Shown in pieces: positions 38,001-48,300 of a stretch of 64,000 nt of DNA (positions are counted from its first letter, which is position 1; the number at the start of each line of letters is the position of its first letter). The position numbers were made by a program, and so were the translations under genes. The stretch is from Acanthaster planci. Lineage: Eukaryota > Echinodermata > Asteroidea > Valvatida > Acanthasteridae. Below the pieces are notes generated by a model. It did not search any database. It had not been told where the DNA came from and was given only the letters and a program-made list of their open reading frames with translations. The stretch covers positions 1,284,412 to 1,348,411 of the forward strand of contig NW_019091409.1 of the NCBI RefSeq assembly GCF_001949145.1. The letters are read 5' to 3'.

Positions 38001-41000
38001 ATGCTCTCCATCTTCTCCACTGACTTGGTGATGTTGATCAACCTCTGAAGAACTGCCTGAAGGGCAAGAGTAAATGGAACAATCTAGGACACTGGGCGCT
38101 TTCTTTTGCCAATAGAACCAGTGCCTGACACTAGTTTACGAGGCCCTTCACAGCCAAACAATAAAGGACAAATGATTATGCTGCCATAGGTTGACCATGA
38201 GGCTGACAATTGGCACTATGGTGATGGAGAACCATTTTGTGGCTTCTCCTAAGGATCTTTATAAAATTGCCTATGACCTGGATTGGCAGCCAAAATTTGA
38301 CCAACCTCCACTCTCGGTGGATGACAAGTTTTGCTGCAACGTGCAAAGTTAGCAGTAGTCTTCACTATTTAGTGTTTTGACAGTTGCACGGGTGTCATTA
38401 AAATGTTGTGAATTATTCTCTTACTCCTGTCCTGATGGCCAGTCATTTTTTTCAACCTTTTGTAAGCAATACTGACAACAACAAAGGAGAAAGATTTAAT
38501 GGGTAATTGTCAACAGGGGAGTGGAGAGCTCAGTCAGAAATTGACACTTCAGTGTCTTGGAGGTCACGCCATAGGTTTGAAACCTGCTACAATCCTTTTT
38601 GGCTCATCTGAAAAAACATTACAATGTTACTTCTTCCTTGTGATTTGTTCGATCATTTGGAAAAAGTAAAGTATTGAGAACAACTGGCCTTTCAGGAATT
38701 CAGGCACTTTACGTAGGATAATTGTTGAGAATGTACCTTTTTCTCTCGTAATCTTGCACGGGCGGCCATTTTCTCCTCAACAACCCTGATAGCATCATCC
38801 ATGGCCTGTCGGACAGTCTGCAGGAAAAGTCCACCAACAAAGACAGCCGTACATTTTCAGAGGTGCATAGTGAAATGGGGTGTTTGTGAGTACGGGGCCA
38901 GGGCAATACATTCCATGGGCAAACTTGTCAAATTTGGCAACAGAACCTATTCTTGAGCAAGACAGTTCACTATAATTGCACGAACACCAGGAAGATACAA
39001 CTGGTTATCGCTGGAAGTTAGTGGCAAAATGCAACACGGCTGTGTCCACGTTCGTTCTTCAAGGATTAATATTCGGATAACCTAGCTTAATTATCTTCTA
39101 TTTAAAAAGGAACATTCTTTTTTATGTTATGGAAAATTATTAATGTTAATTTTGAGAAATTCCCCATTGTCTCCGACTTTGTAAGCCATCTCCCCATTTG
39201 GAAACTCTTCAAAAATCAAATATCACCAGTCTTTCCGTGTGTTCCTGTAAACCCTGACGAGGAGGTGGTGTGTGATCCTGTTCTGAGAACAGTGTTCTTG
39301 AGTCATGTTCCAGCCATTCGAGGGCGAGAACAAGAAACCCATGTCAAGAACAGGCCGCCCGAACTCGACCAATGAGAGTACCTGTACATTACAACCAACT
39401 CAACAAATTATGTGCCCCAAGACTCCAATGCCCTCAGATTTATGAATATGTTCTGGCGTGAAGATGATCACGAAACAGTTACATATAGTTGACCTGGAAA
39501 GATACCTGTATCAAAACATCCCACCCCTTGATCTGGGATTTAATCTTGACTCCACCACTCCCTGGTCCCTCAAAATCCACCAGGAGGTTTGGAAGGATCT
39601 TGAAGGATTGAGGAGGATAGATCCCAGTCATTACAACTTTACACAGGGTTTGATACACCATGAAAGTTATATACCTGGCATTTAGTACTGGTTTAATGAA
39701 CAGTAGGGAGTTTTAGGAGGATTGGGGAGGACTCCGGGCAAGGACATCTGGAGAGTCGGGGTGAAGGTTTCTACTCACCAGGACTTCCTCCTTGAACTGG
39801 CCGAGTGGAATAGAGAGATTACCAATTGCTTTGTCCAACCCAACCTGTTAAAAAAGGTCAAAATTAAAAGACTCTCATTCATATGACATGTATGTCATTT
39901 CAGAGAGCAACATGTACACATGGCTCCAGTCAGTGTTGTAGTTGGGTCGATCATAAGTCTCTTTCACAAGTCTTTCCACAAGTCCAGTCACAAGTCTTTT
40001 CACAAGACCAGCTGCAAGTAGCAGGGTAGGCCAACAACAATGGTGTCCATTTGTCACAGTCATAGCTTGTGATTTGACTAGTGGCTAGATGGTGTGTGAT
40101 CGACTTGCGATGGACTTGCAGGGACTTGTAATGAGCTTGACCAAAACACTCTTTGCAATATAGTATTCTAGATGTTGTTGGTTGCAAAACCTGAGTTTTG
40201 CACTGCACGCACAAGGTTGGAAGACAAGTTGACAAAATCTGCATAGTCCTTGTTGATGAGTTCCACCATGGCATTTTTGAGGGATTTGAAGTAAATGTGC
40301 AGGTCCTCTCGAAGCGTCTCCAGCTGGACCCGACGCCGGCAATCTGCTACAAAGGCATCAACGTCAAATGAATCCTGGCAAAAAAAACCATTGAATAAAA
40401 ATTTAAGAAACTCACATATAAAAAAATCACTCTCAAAAATTTAGTAGTAATACTAGTCCAGATGATCTTGGTATTTACTGTATGTGATAGACAGGTCAGA
40501 TTTTTATGATAGTGGTCCAAACTATTCAAAGCAATAAAGATAATAAAGATATTGGGTGACAAAAAGATGGAAAAATGAAGATGAGCTAGATAAGAAGACT
40601 CACAATCGTATGAACATATTCAATTGCCTGTCTCCCCATAGTTGATTTTTTTCTTTTTTTCAACACGTTCATGAACAATGTTCATGAACGTGAAGAAATT
40701 TTACTTTAATATCCCAACCAAAGTCAGTTCAGGACAGCAAAATCTTCAGAACTATCCAGTTGTTCTCAGAATTATGGAAATTCTTGGCACACTTCACTTT
40801 CAAGACTTTCATCAGGAAATCTTCATGCAATAAAGGGGAAGAAAGTTCTGGTTTTCTACATTAGATGTTCTTGGCACTGTACGGCAACTCAAAGTGTTCA
40901 TGAGTGGGCCCACTTTCAGCCAAATTTTCACCGTTTTTCTAAAATACATCTGGAAATAACAGATTGTGCTGAGCATTTATACAATTCTAAACATAACTGT

Positions 41001-42302
41001 ATGGTGACATTTTCAAAGATCTTGGAGGTTCCTGACCAATTTTTTTAGGGGTATTAAAGTAAAATCTTTCCCATTTAAATATGTCACACATTGATAAAGA
41101 GCCATTCAGATCTGATCATGTTATGGCCAACTGATTGTTCTCTCCTCTAACCCCGGTGCTAAGGCTTAATCAGCTAAGATAAGCAAAGAAATAGGCCAAA
41201 TAGCCATGACCACATAGTCATCAGGTCCCTAATTTCACTACCTATTGTCAAGTCTGATTCATTTTCACAGTACACAGTAAGTGATAAAATAAGGGACCTG
41301 GTGACTATACAGTTACAGACATTACAACTACAGACTACGTGCATTTGAAGACATTTTGAAAAAATGACTCCTCAAAGGTTGGGAGATAAGCCTTATTGCT
41401 AATACCGCATGAGTGATTTCGCGCAATGGTAGGAAGGCCCACAATGCCTTTCTACCATTGTGCAAAATCACCCATGTTGTATTAGCAATGGCTTAGGCCT
41501 ATAGGACTAATTTGTCCACATGGGTCTGGATCTGTGTAAGTCATCCCATCACTGGTTCATTCCATCCATTAGCTGGTGTAAATGAACGAACGACGGATCA
41601 CTGATCGTGATCCTGATCCATGTGAAACAAACTGGCCCAAAGACATGATAAATGCATCCTCAATTTTTTTAATTCATCATAGGTTGGGGGGCCTATGTTG
41701 TTTGGGACATGTCAAGGGTTTAAACTGAAAGACATTAATACATGAGTGGAGCGTTAGTACACCTACATGTACATGTATTCCTCTTTTACGATTTTGGACG
41801 GGATCATGACGCTAGCTAGAAACCAAGCCTACCTTCATAAACTCTTCCTTATCAAAACAAAGAGGGGATTTTTAATACATCATAGGTCGAGGGGCCTATG
41901 TTGTTTGGGACATGTCAAGGGTTTAAAATGAAAGACATCTCTGGCGATCGGTTGAGGGGGTGCATTGAACCCCTCCCAGCCCAAGGAAAAAAGTTAGCAT
42001 GGCGAGTCCAAGACTACAATTCCTCCATCATGTCCATGGTCGATCGTGGACGTGCATGATGACGATGGACATGACGATGATGGATGCACCGAGCACCGCT
42101 GCTCGCTAGAAACTACATGTAGCTCTACTGAGTGGAGCGTTAGTACACCTACATGTACATGTATTCCTCTTTCACGATTTTGGACGGGATCATGACGCTA
42201 GCTAGAAACCAAGCCTACCTTCATAAACTCTTCCTTATCAAAACAAAGAGGGGATGCCGAGCTCGGCACTGGCATCAACTTGAAGCTGGCACCTGCACTC
42301 AT
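26095..42302 (-). CDS. COG2: Conserved oligomeric Golgi complex subunit 2
   Basis: Eighteen exons encode 762 residues (human 738). From the start: 42219-42302, 40213-40374, 39779-39844, 38737-38817, 37944-38056, 37239-37344, 36762-36941, 34984-35105, 34251-34380, 33827-33966, 31611-31678, 31004-31170, 30127-30372, 29287-29362, 28846-28991, 28217-28353, 26644-26821 and 26095-26181 (stop TGA). All phases join and all introns are GT-AG. COG2 is in lobe A of the COG tether, which retrieves glycosylation enzymes to Golgi cisternae. Landmarks are SPLCFDKEEFMK, NKDYADFVNLSSNL, SIPLGQFKEEVL, a coiled VVEEKMAARARLREKK, CLRTYATIDKMRD, FIPKHCRLIRQVT, GYDFLVNAVWPEI, CGSQASVKRLRAHPSFHS, IPRLYRRTNRE and DDDKIRLQLALDV. 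Exon 13 holds an Ala/Thr/Val-rich low-complexity insert. The N gap at 35924-36660 is intronic: exons 7 and 8 join directly against the human order. It is divergent from HHAT. Confidence 0.96.
27281..27325 (-). repeat. Hammerhead-ribozyme-like core in a dispersed repeat, copy 2
   Basis: On the minus strand it reads CTGACGA, a stem GACAG...CTGTC, then GAAA. Compared with copy 1 at 10591-10632, the stem differs by a compensating pair change (GACTG/CAGTC against GACAG/CTGTC). The upstream block GTATGTGTAGTTTTGAAAAA is also shared. It lies in COG2 intron 16-17. Confidence 0.35.
29910..30110 (+). mobile_element. tRNA-derived SINE-like sequence
   Basis: GGGTTCAAATCC near 29967 is a perfect RNA polymerase III B box, preceded by a possible A box in GTCAGGTCAGGATGATGCAG. 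The following body, CATGTGGCTTGAGTTCTC and on through GGGCTTTCC, resembles the tail of invertebrate tRNA-SINEs. The cloverleaf does not fold as a real tRNA. It lies in COG2 intron 13-14. Confidence 0.5.
32210..32982. mobile_element. Nested pogo/Tigger-like element with expanded terminal repeat
   Basis: The left end CAGTGGAACGCCGCTATA and right end TATAGCAGCATTCCACTG are inverse and match the CAGTGGAA...ATAACGA ends of pogo-type Tc1/mariner elements. The left flank is TA; the right flank is CA, one change from the expected TA. About 773 bp, no transposase. Confidence 0.6.
32216..32355 (+). repeat. Tandem array of a 15-bp unit (CGCTATACCGAACGC)
   Basis: Nine to ten copies of GCTATACCGAACGCC with small changes. 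The unit matches the terminal repeat of the surrounding pogo-like element, so the array looks like expansion of its left end. It creates long open frames on both strands that are not genes. Confidence 0.85.
33513..33660 (+). repeat. Imperfect tandem repeat (GTGTGTCATAGGCCAT)
   Basis: Units of about 17-18 bases, GTGTGTCATAGGCCAT and variants, repeat five or more times, then decay. In COG2 intron 10, just outside the TIR element. Confidence 0.6.
35220..35535 (+). repeat. Minisatellite, 92-bp unit, about 3.4 copies
   Basis: GAGGTCAAATGTTATGGCTG recurs at about 35231, 35323, 35415 and 35507, so the period is 92 bases. Each unit also has CCTAAGAAAGTTAC and AACTGCAGCCAC. Direct orientation and 92-bp spacing without spacers exclude CRISPR. 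In COG2 intron 7. Confidence 0.85.
35924..36660. other. Assembly gap (737 N)
   Basis: All bases are N. The flanks carry the same motif ACCCACCTCATC, so the gap probably hides more of the tandem repeat next to it. COG2 exons 7 and 8 lie on either side and join in frame, so no coding exon appears to be missing. Confidence 0.95.
36661..36770. repeat. Tandem repeat (about 46-bp unit) overlapping a COG2 splice donor
   Basis: The motif CACCTCATCCAT recurs at 36664 and 36759, with a variant at 36708 (CCATCTCATCAAG) and again at the left edge of the gap. The last copy is the end of COG2 exon 7 with its donor. Read on the minus strand, other copies also show GGATGAGGTGGGT, a donor-like string. Confidence 0.65.
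39565..39615. repeat. Short hairpin repeat (CCTCAAAATCC...), second copy
   Basis: CCCTCAAAATCCACCAGGAG followed by AGGATCTTGAAGGATTGAGG. Same layout as 9003-9053. In COG2 intron 3. Confidence 0.45.
40664..40692. repeat. Perfect 13-bp palindrome
   Basis: CACGTTCATGAAC and its exact inverse GTTCATGAACGTG are split by AAT. It could form a strong hairpin. It abuts the inverted-repeat element that starts at 40692. In COG2 intron 1. Confidence 0.8.
40692..41071. mobile_element. Possible MITE, about 380 bp
   Basis: GAAATTTTACTTTAATATCC at the left is inverse to GGGTATTAAAGTAAAATCTT at the right. No open frame inside. Target duplication not resolved. Confidence 0.4.
41214..41308. repeat. Inverted repeat, 17-bp arms
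   Basis: ATAGTCATCAGGTCCCT at 41214-41230 pairs with AGGGACCTGGTGACTAT at 41292-41308 with two mismatches. In COG2 intron 1. Confidence 0.6.
41388..41496. repeat. Long hairpin, arms of about 50 bp
   Basis: TAAGCCTTATTGCTAATACC and on to AATGGTAGGAAGG pairs with GCCTTTCTACCATTG on to TGTATTAGCAATGGCTTA. The loop is short. Probably a folded MITE. In COG2 intron 1. Confidence 0.7.
41675..42255. repeat. Recent duplication copying the end of COG2 exon 1
   Basis: A 61-bp block occurs at 41675-41735 and 41878-41938. A 127-bp block occurs at 41743-41869 and 42129-42255 with one mismatch seen. The second block contains the last 37 bases of COG2 exon 1 and its GT donor. The inner copy (exon part 41833-41869) has an in-frame stop just upstream and no usable ATG, so it is not an alternative first exon for this protein. 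Confidence 0.85.
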
Positions 42303-43294
42303 ATCGGCAAATTTTTAGCAACAGTATCAATCTAAAAATGCAAGGAAAACATGATTTCCGGTTTCCTAGCAAGGCCCGGCAGCTAGCTGGCATCAAACTC
42401 AATTCCACGTCCACGACTCTACTAACTGTCTTTTTCAGGACACTTGAGGGCGCTGTAGCCAAGCATCTTGCTCGACCATGCCACCGATCATGCCACATGC
42501 GCTAAACCTTAGCTGACGGGCTTGCGCGAAAAGACGCTTTCTTATCTTTGTAGTGCAACTCATTTTGGGGTGATAATTGTATTTAAACAATACTAAACTA
42601 ACACCATTTTCATTTTTTCTGCTTATTACTTTTGTTGCTTACATTAACTGACCGGAGAGGCCTATCTTGATTAAATCAGAATGTGGTCTCCGCCCTAATC
42701 TACCCCCAGAACTGTGCTACTATGGATCACAGAGCAAGGAATATGTTTCTGTGCTCTATGCGTGGACCCATGATCTTATTCCTCAATCACCATGATCATG
42801 TCCACGGATCCAAGGAGGAAGGAATGTTAGCAATATTATGGAAGAATTCCTCCATGTGATTGGAGTAATAGTTGAAATAGAGGCCTAGCCGCCTACCAAA
42901 TGAGAGCACCTGTCATGCCTGTAGTAATGCCACCATTGTCACTATTTTGCTTTGAAAATTTGTTCTAAGCCATTTTGACAGGAAAAAACATAACATCAAA
43001 ACTACGTTAATGATGTTACTAATCCTAACTCTCAGACTCTGCTGTCCCTTGAATATGTACGTGTACATATCCTCATAGCATGAAATGGCTTAGAATTCGA
43101 AGTAGGAAATCTGAAATTCACATTCAAATGAAGAGATGGGCATTTTTATAACATTCTCAGTTGCACGAGAAATTATGAATGCCCTATCCTTGTGGCGAAT
43201 TACAAAGAACAGAAGAAAAGCAGCAACTCCAGTTTTTATTTCACAAAGGGAAGGCACCAGGTCCTTCACTGTAGCATGATGAAACAGGTTTTGC

Positions 43295-44420
43295 AGTCAC
43301 TTCGCCCTTTTTCCACTTCACCCACAACCACTTTGCCCATAACCACTTCAACGTTTGCCACTTCACGCTACAAGCCGCTTTGCCCATTTACCTGTTCCCC
43401 CTCATACCATATCCCTCATACATGTACCATAGCGCTCACTCACCACGCCCACGTACCATATCGTTCATGAACCACTTCGCCCACACAATATTTTGCATGG
43501 CAAATGCACGCCGTAATGAATAACTGACAAATCTCATCTATTAACAGGTTTATAACTTTTTTGTGCGTAATATTGTGGATTTAGTAATCAAAACATCAAG
43601 ATCCAAACACAATAAAAGCATGTTAAATGGTTTCTGTTACAACACTCCGAAGTTTTGCAACAGTGAGCACAGAGATCTCATTAACCACTTGCTGCCGGAT
43701 GGATTTTTCTTGAGCAAGACAAGATGTCGGGTCCCTTTCAAGATTTTCCATTTTCAAAATTTTTAAAAAATGCATCATTTCATTTATTGGCCGTTTATAC
43801 CTACATGAAGGACTTTTGGGCACTACTCTAAAGCTGACAGTTAACCTTCATTGACTTTTGAATATTTCGGCCAGGCCTGCAGCCTTGGAAAAAGAGCCCA
43901 GATTGTGCGGTGTTATGTAAGATTCTTTTGTTCTTGAAACCGGCACAGTGCACTGCTGACCTCTTTTCCATTGGGGCCAGATTAGCGTGCAGTGGTGCCG
44001 CTGTGTGGTTCATCGCTGCAGTGGTGGAGATCTTTGTCCCCGGTGGTAATCCGCTCGCTCTACTCTAAATGCCTCAACCATGGTATACTGTTATACTGTT
44101 TCAAAACAAGGCTGGATTATCTCCACTATTGAGAGCGAAAAAATGTCGGTAATGCCCAACAGCTCAGTCTTTTGTGCTGAGCACAGTCTTTTGTTACAAG
44201 GCCCAACTCTTTTGTCCCAGTTCCGGGCTCCGCAGCTCTGCATAAAAAGCCTATGTAGTCAAAAACGGGTCGCCCGGCAGGGAGTGGTTGAAACCAAAAT
44301 TACCTAGATGCATGACGATGACTCTTAATTCTGTGAACCAACTCACTGAAGTATTTCTGAAGTGGCATGTGGACGAAGTGGCAAATGGGCGATGTGGTAA
44401 ATGGGCAAAGTGACCAACAC
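43295..44420. repeat. Palindromic block of CACTTYGCCCA motifs, interrupted by piggyBac
   Basis: From 43298, motifs such as CACTTCGCCC, CCACTTCACCCA and CACTTTGCCCA repeat. From 44350 their inverse appears (GAAGTGGCA, GACGAAGTGGCAAATGGGC, GGGCAAAGTG). The two sides look like ends of one inverted-repeat element into which 43685-44286 was inserted. Confidence 0.5.
43685..44286. mobile_element. piggyBac-type nonautonomous element, 602 bp, copy 2
   Basis: TTAA at 43681-43684, then CCACTTGCTGCCGG. The right end is GGCAGGGAGTGG followed by TTGA (44287-44290), one change from TTAA. The interior matches copy 1 (22399-22984) in reverse, for example the CCACCACTGCAGCGATGA stretch on the minus strand. 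No transposase. Confidence 0.85.
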
Positions 44421-45342
44421 ATGGAAACAACCATGCACTACTTGGACCCTTATTGTAGAACAAAATACCAGAAACAAACTTCCAGAATCAAACTTTTAGA
44501 ACATCTTATTAGCTCAAAACATGCTAAAAAGAGTAACACTTTTCCGGACCATCTCATAGTTGGAAGGGAGGCAGATTTCACCCCCCTCCCCCAAGAACTT
44601 GTTTGTACCACACCTGATCCTGTTACAACTTGGTATGCTTGTAAAAGGAGTCGGATCAGTTCAGTTCGGCCTTTGAAGCTCATGGCCTCACATGTGTCAG
44701 GCCTGCACACATTGAGCACCTTAGAGGAAATATTTAAAGTTGGCGTTTTGACAGTCAGTAACATCCACTTGTTACAACATTGGTGTCAAAATGATGTGCA
44801 GTGCATGAAAAACAGAAAGTGTTGAGGTATCATCAGATATCAGAGAAAATTTTATGGGGGATGGGGATTGTAACTCCCTTCCCTCAACAATATGGTTTAA
44901 GGGTCGCTCGTTTCTGAAAATTACCTATAAATGTAACCTGACTGATAAATGCAGTTTCAGAGAATTTTTGCTTAACAGCTGATTACTACCAGGGGAAGCC
45001 CCAGTAATTCAACTGTCCTCATTTTGCAATGATCTTCACAGTGTTACATTGTATATGATGTCTGCATGCTAGCGTAGAGTTTAATACACGTGTACATCGT
45101 CATCAGATCAGGCCAGGTCATCTGGTGCCGAGGTCGCACTTTTCACCAAGTGCTGCCTTGGGGGACGGACTTGCATTAGGGTGCTTTCTTGGTGCCAGAC
45201 ATTGGCCAATGACTTAAAGTCATGAGCTCTGCATGTATATGTTTATCTCCCTGATGCAATCATTGCACAGACTCGGAGGGTGTAGCTAACAGATTCTCGT
45301 TTATCTCATTCCTGTGCTGCATGTAGGTATTAATTAGTAATC

Positions 45343-48300
45343 ATGCAGGCAATGAAATTGAGGAAACCAGTGAAGAAGTCAAGTAGAACAGGTCTACCCC
45401 CTTCAGAGACAGCCAATGCACAACATTCTCCTCAGGCTGAAGAAAGCGTGGACCCCAAACTCAACTTACTGGAAGTCACTATCTATTTTGTGTTGGTGGT
45501 CGGGTTGCTGTCTGCAGCTATCTACAATGTCTACATTTCTTCACAGGGTAAAATAATGTATATGTTTTCAAATATCACATCCATTATTTCAGTGAGGTGC
45601 CCAGTTTGTTCTTGAGGAACATATTTTAGTAAAAGTTCCCAAGTTTAAGTTTGGGTTAGGCTTCCAACTACTGTTAGAAACCTTTATTGATCTTCTAAGT
45701 GTATGGGTGAGTTCTTGCAACCCCTGACCAAGAACATGTTTATAATATCAAAGCAATAACCAAAAATATTGTCTACTCCCCCCCCCCAAAAAAAATAGTT
45801 GTAATTTCTACTAAAAGCCCATTGTCATCAGTACCTGGGAAGGACTACAAAGATTTCTTGTTTAGTTTTTTTCCTGGCACATTTTTCCACTTGCACATGA
45901 TTCAAACATGGTGATGAAGTGCCCTCATCCCACCTCACTCACTGCACCTGTTCACCATTGTGTGCTGTTTAGTGTGCCTTTGAAACTCAACAACGCTCAT
46001 CTATAATGTTTCAGTGAAATAAATTTCTCTCACCAGAGCATGCTGAAGATTTCGGCCCATACATCCTGCAACCAGGCTGGTCCCTCCTTGGGAACCAAAA
46101 CAAGGTAAGCCCTATACCCCTTTTAGTTTTAAAAACCTGACATGCTTTGAACAGAGTTCCCTTAGTCATCGTCACTTGATCAGTGATGATATTCCTTTTA
46201 CCACTTTGCTTTTAAACTACATTCACTCTGCATCCATTAAAAAACCCCTGAAAACAAGTGTCACAATCTTTTAGCCTTAAACTATTTATGCAAGACATGC
46301 AAGCAAATGTAGAATGGGACTTGTGTCTCACCTTTGCTCCAACCAGATGGGTGTTTCAGTGTTTATTTATTTTCCAAAATTATGAGAGGGGTTTATATGC
46401 ATGTCCCGAACTACAAAGAAATTCACAAAGTTTGTCGGTAAATTACAGAATGGATTTATTTTTTTTCTTCCGGCCTACTGGAGTTCAGTGTGCAGCATAC
46501 CTTGTTCAGCACAACCATTAAATGAAATTTCATATGATGTCATTGTGACCACTGTTTCTATTTATGATCAGAACTCTTCTTTTACTTCCCAATTCAATTT
46601 TGTGAACTAAGGATCGCACACATTTAATTAGAAGACCTTTTTGTACTTATTCAAGGGAAAATCATAATTGTGTCTGAGCACATGCTGTTGCAATCAAAAG
46701 CACACCCTTGGCAATCTTGAGATCAACGCCACTACGGGAGGGTTGTGCAAACTATGTACCCGTTTCTGTGAATTGGTTGGAATAGTTGTGTTTCCGTTGG
46801 CTTGTTTTCACCAGGACGTGTCTGATTTTGAGTGGAGTTACTGGACTGCCATGGTCACACCGTTTGTGCTGCTCCTGTTGTTTGGTCACATCAGCCTTGG
46901 ACTAGTCGTTGAACATGCAGTACCCAAGGTCAGTTACAGTGTAGAACGCTCATATTAGGCAGTCCGGGCACAAGACGTGGCCAGACAGTGCCCAACAAGT
47001 GTCTTGGGCCCTGTAATTTGAGTATTGAATGAGACAGAATGATATATGATTTACACGACACATCTAAATGCTAACAGGCCGTCCAAAAAAGTACGTATGC
47101 CAAAGCCTGGGAGGGGGGATTGGTGCCGTTGCGTACATCATGCGTACAGAGAGAGAGGGGGGGTTCAAGCAGGTGCGTACCGTACGTAAACCGAAATTTG
47201 CCTGTAATGAATCTCCATCATATCAGTACTCTTTCTCATACAAATAAATAGCAGAATCAGCTTTTCCGCATTGAAATTCAAACACGGTATCCTCCACCGT
47301 CCACCCCACTATTCATCCTCCTGTGCCAACGCCCATTATAAGTAAACCCCAATGTTATACATGACACAAAGACCAGCAGCATCTTCTGGAATTGTGGAAT
47401 GCGTATGCATACAGGGGGATTGGGATTGGAGCCACTGCCTGTGCCATATGTACAGATGAGGAGGGTCTGCAAAGTCGGCATTTTGTGTGTACCTACTTAA
47501 TGGACGGCCCCTAAAATGAAATAACCTCAAAATCTGTTTACAAATTGGCCCAAACATTGTCTAGCCCTAACCCTGCTAGACACAGCACAGTGCATTAGGT
47601 GAACAAGTCTGATGCACTTTTGACGCACTTGGCAATCAACAGCAGCAAAACAAGCTGGCCATGTTGAGACAATAGAGCTTTCCACTAATAGATTCATAAT
47701 TATGCACGCATGCGCACAAATGGCCTTGGCAGCAAGGGCCATTGAAAGTGTACAGGGGTGCGATTTTGATTATTTTTAGTGCTCTGTAAATTGACTTTAC
47801 AATCGCGATTTTTCCTGTGCGCATGATATTAAGAGGCAAAATCCCGCTTAGATTAGAAACTAATAGCAAAAATGATTTAATGGGATTTTCTGAGGAAAAA
47901 CATGAACAAAGTCAGAAAACCTGAGAGAAAGTTATCAAAATCGCACGTGTATACATTTTCGATGGCCCTTGCCGCCAAGGCCATTTGTGCCCGTGGGTGC
48001 ATAATTATAAATTTATTGGTGAAAAGGTCTATGGGAGCTAGTCCCATTGAACAATGCCACTGTTGGATCGTGTGGTAACTGGCAACCACAGACTCCCAGG
48101 CTGTTTGGCCTTAGGGAGAGTTGACCTGTTGGATCTTGTTACTCTGGGCAGGCAAGCCTTGTTTGACAAACCATGCAGTTTGATATATCTTGCAGGGTTT
48201 CGAGCCAATTACCTTTGGAGGGTTATGGCTAAAGCCCAAATTACACAATTTGGATTTTGGATTTGGACGCTATTTACATTCCAGTTTAATTTTACTCAGC

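Larger units (their letters stand above)
42303..45342. other. Divergent spacer between COG2 and HHAT
   Basis: Must hold both promoters. Much of it is repeat: a block with CACTTCGCCCA motifs from about 43295 to 44420, split by a piggyBac-type element. No other gene was recognised. Confidence 0.5.

Noticed and set aside
43828-44307. Open frames inside the piggyBac element as a transposase
   Set aside because: All are under 80 residues, on both strands, with no DDD-type transposase motif.
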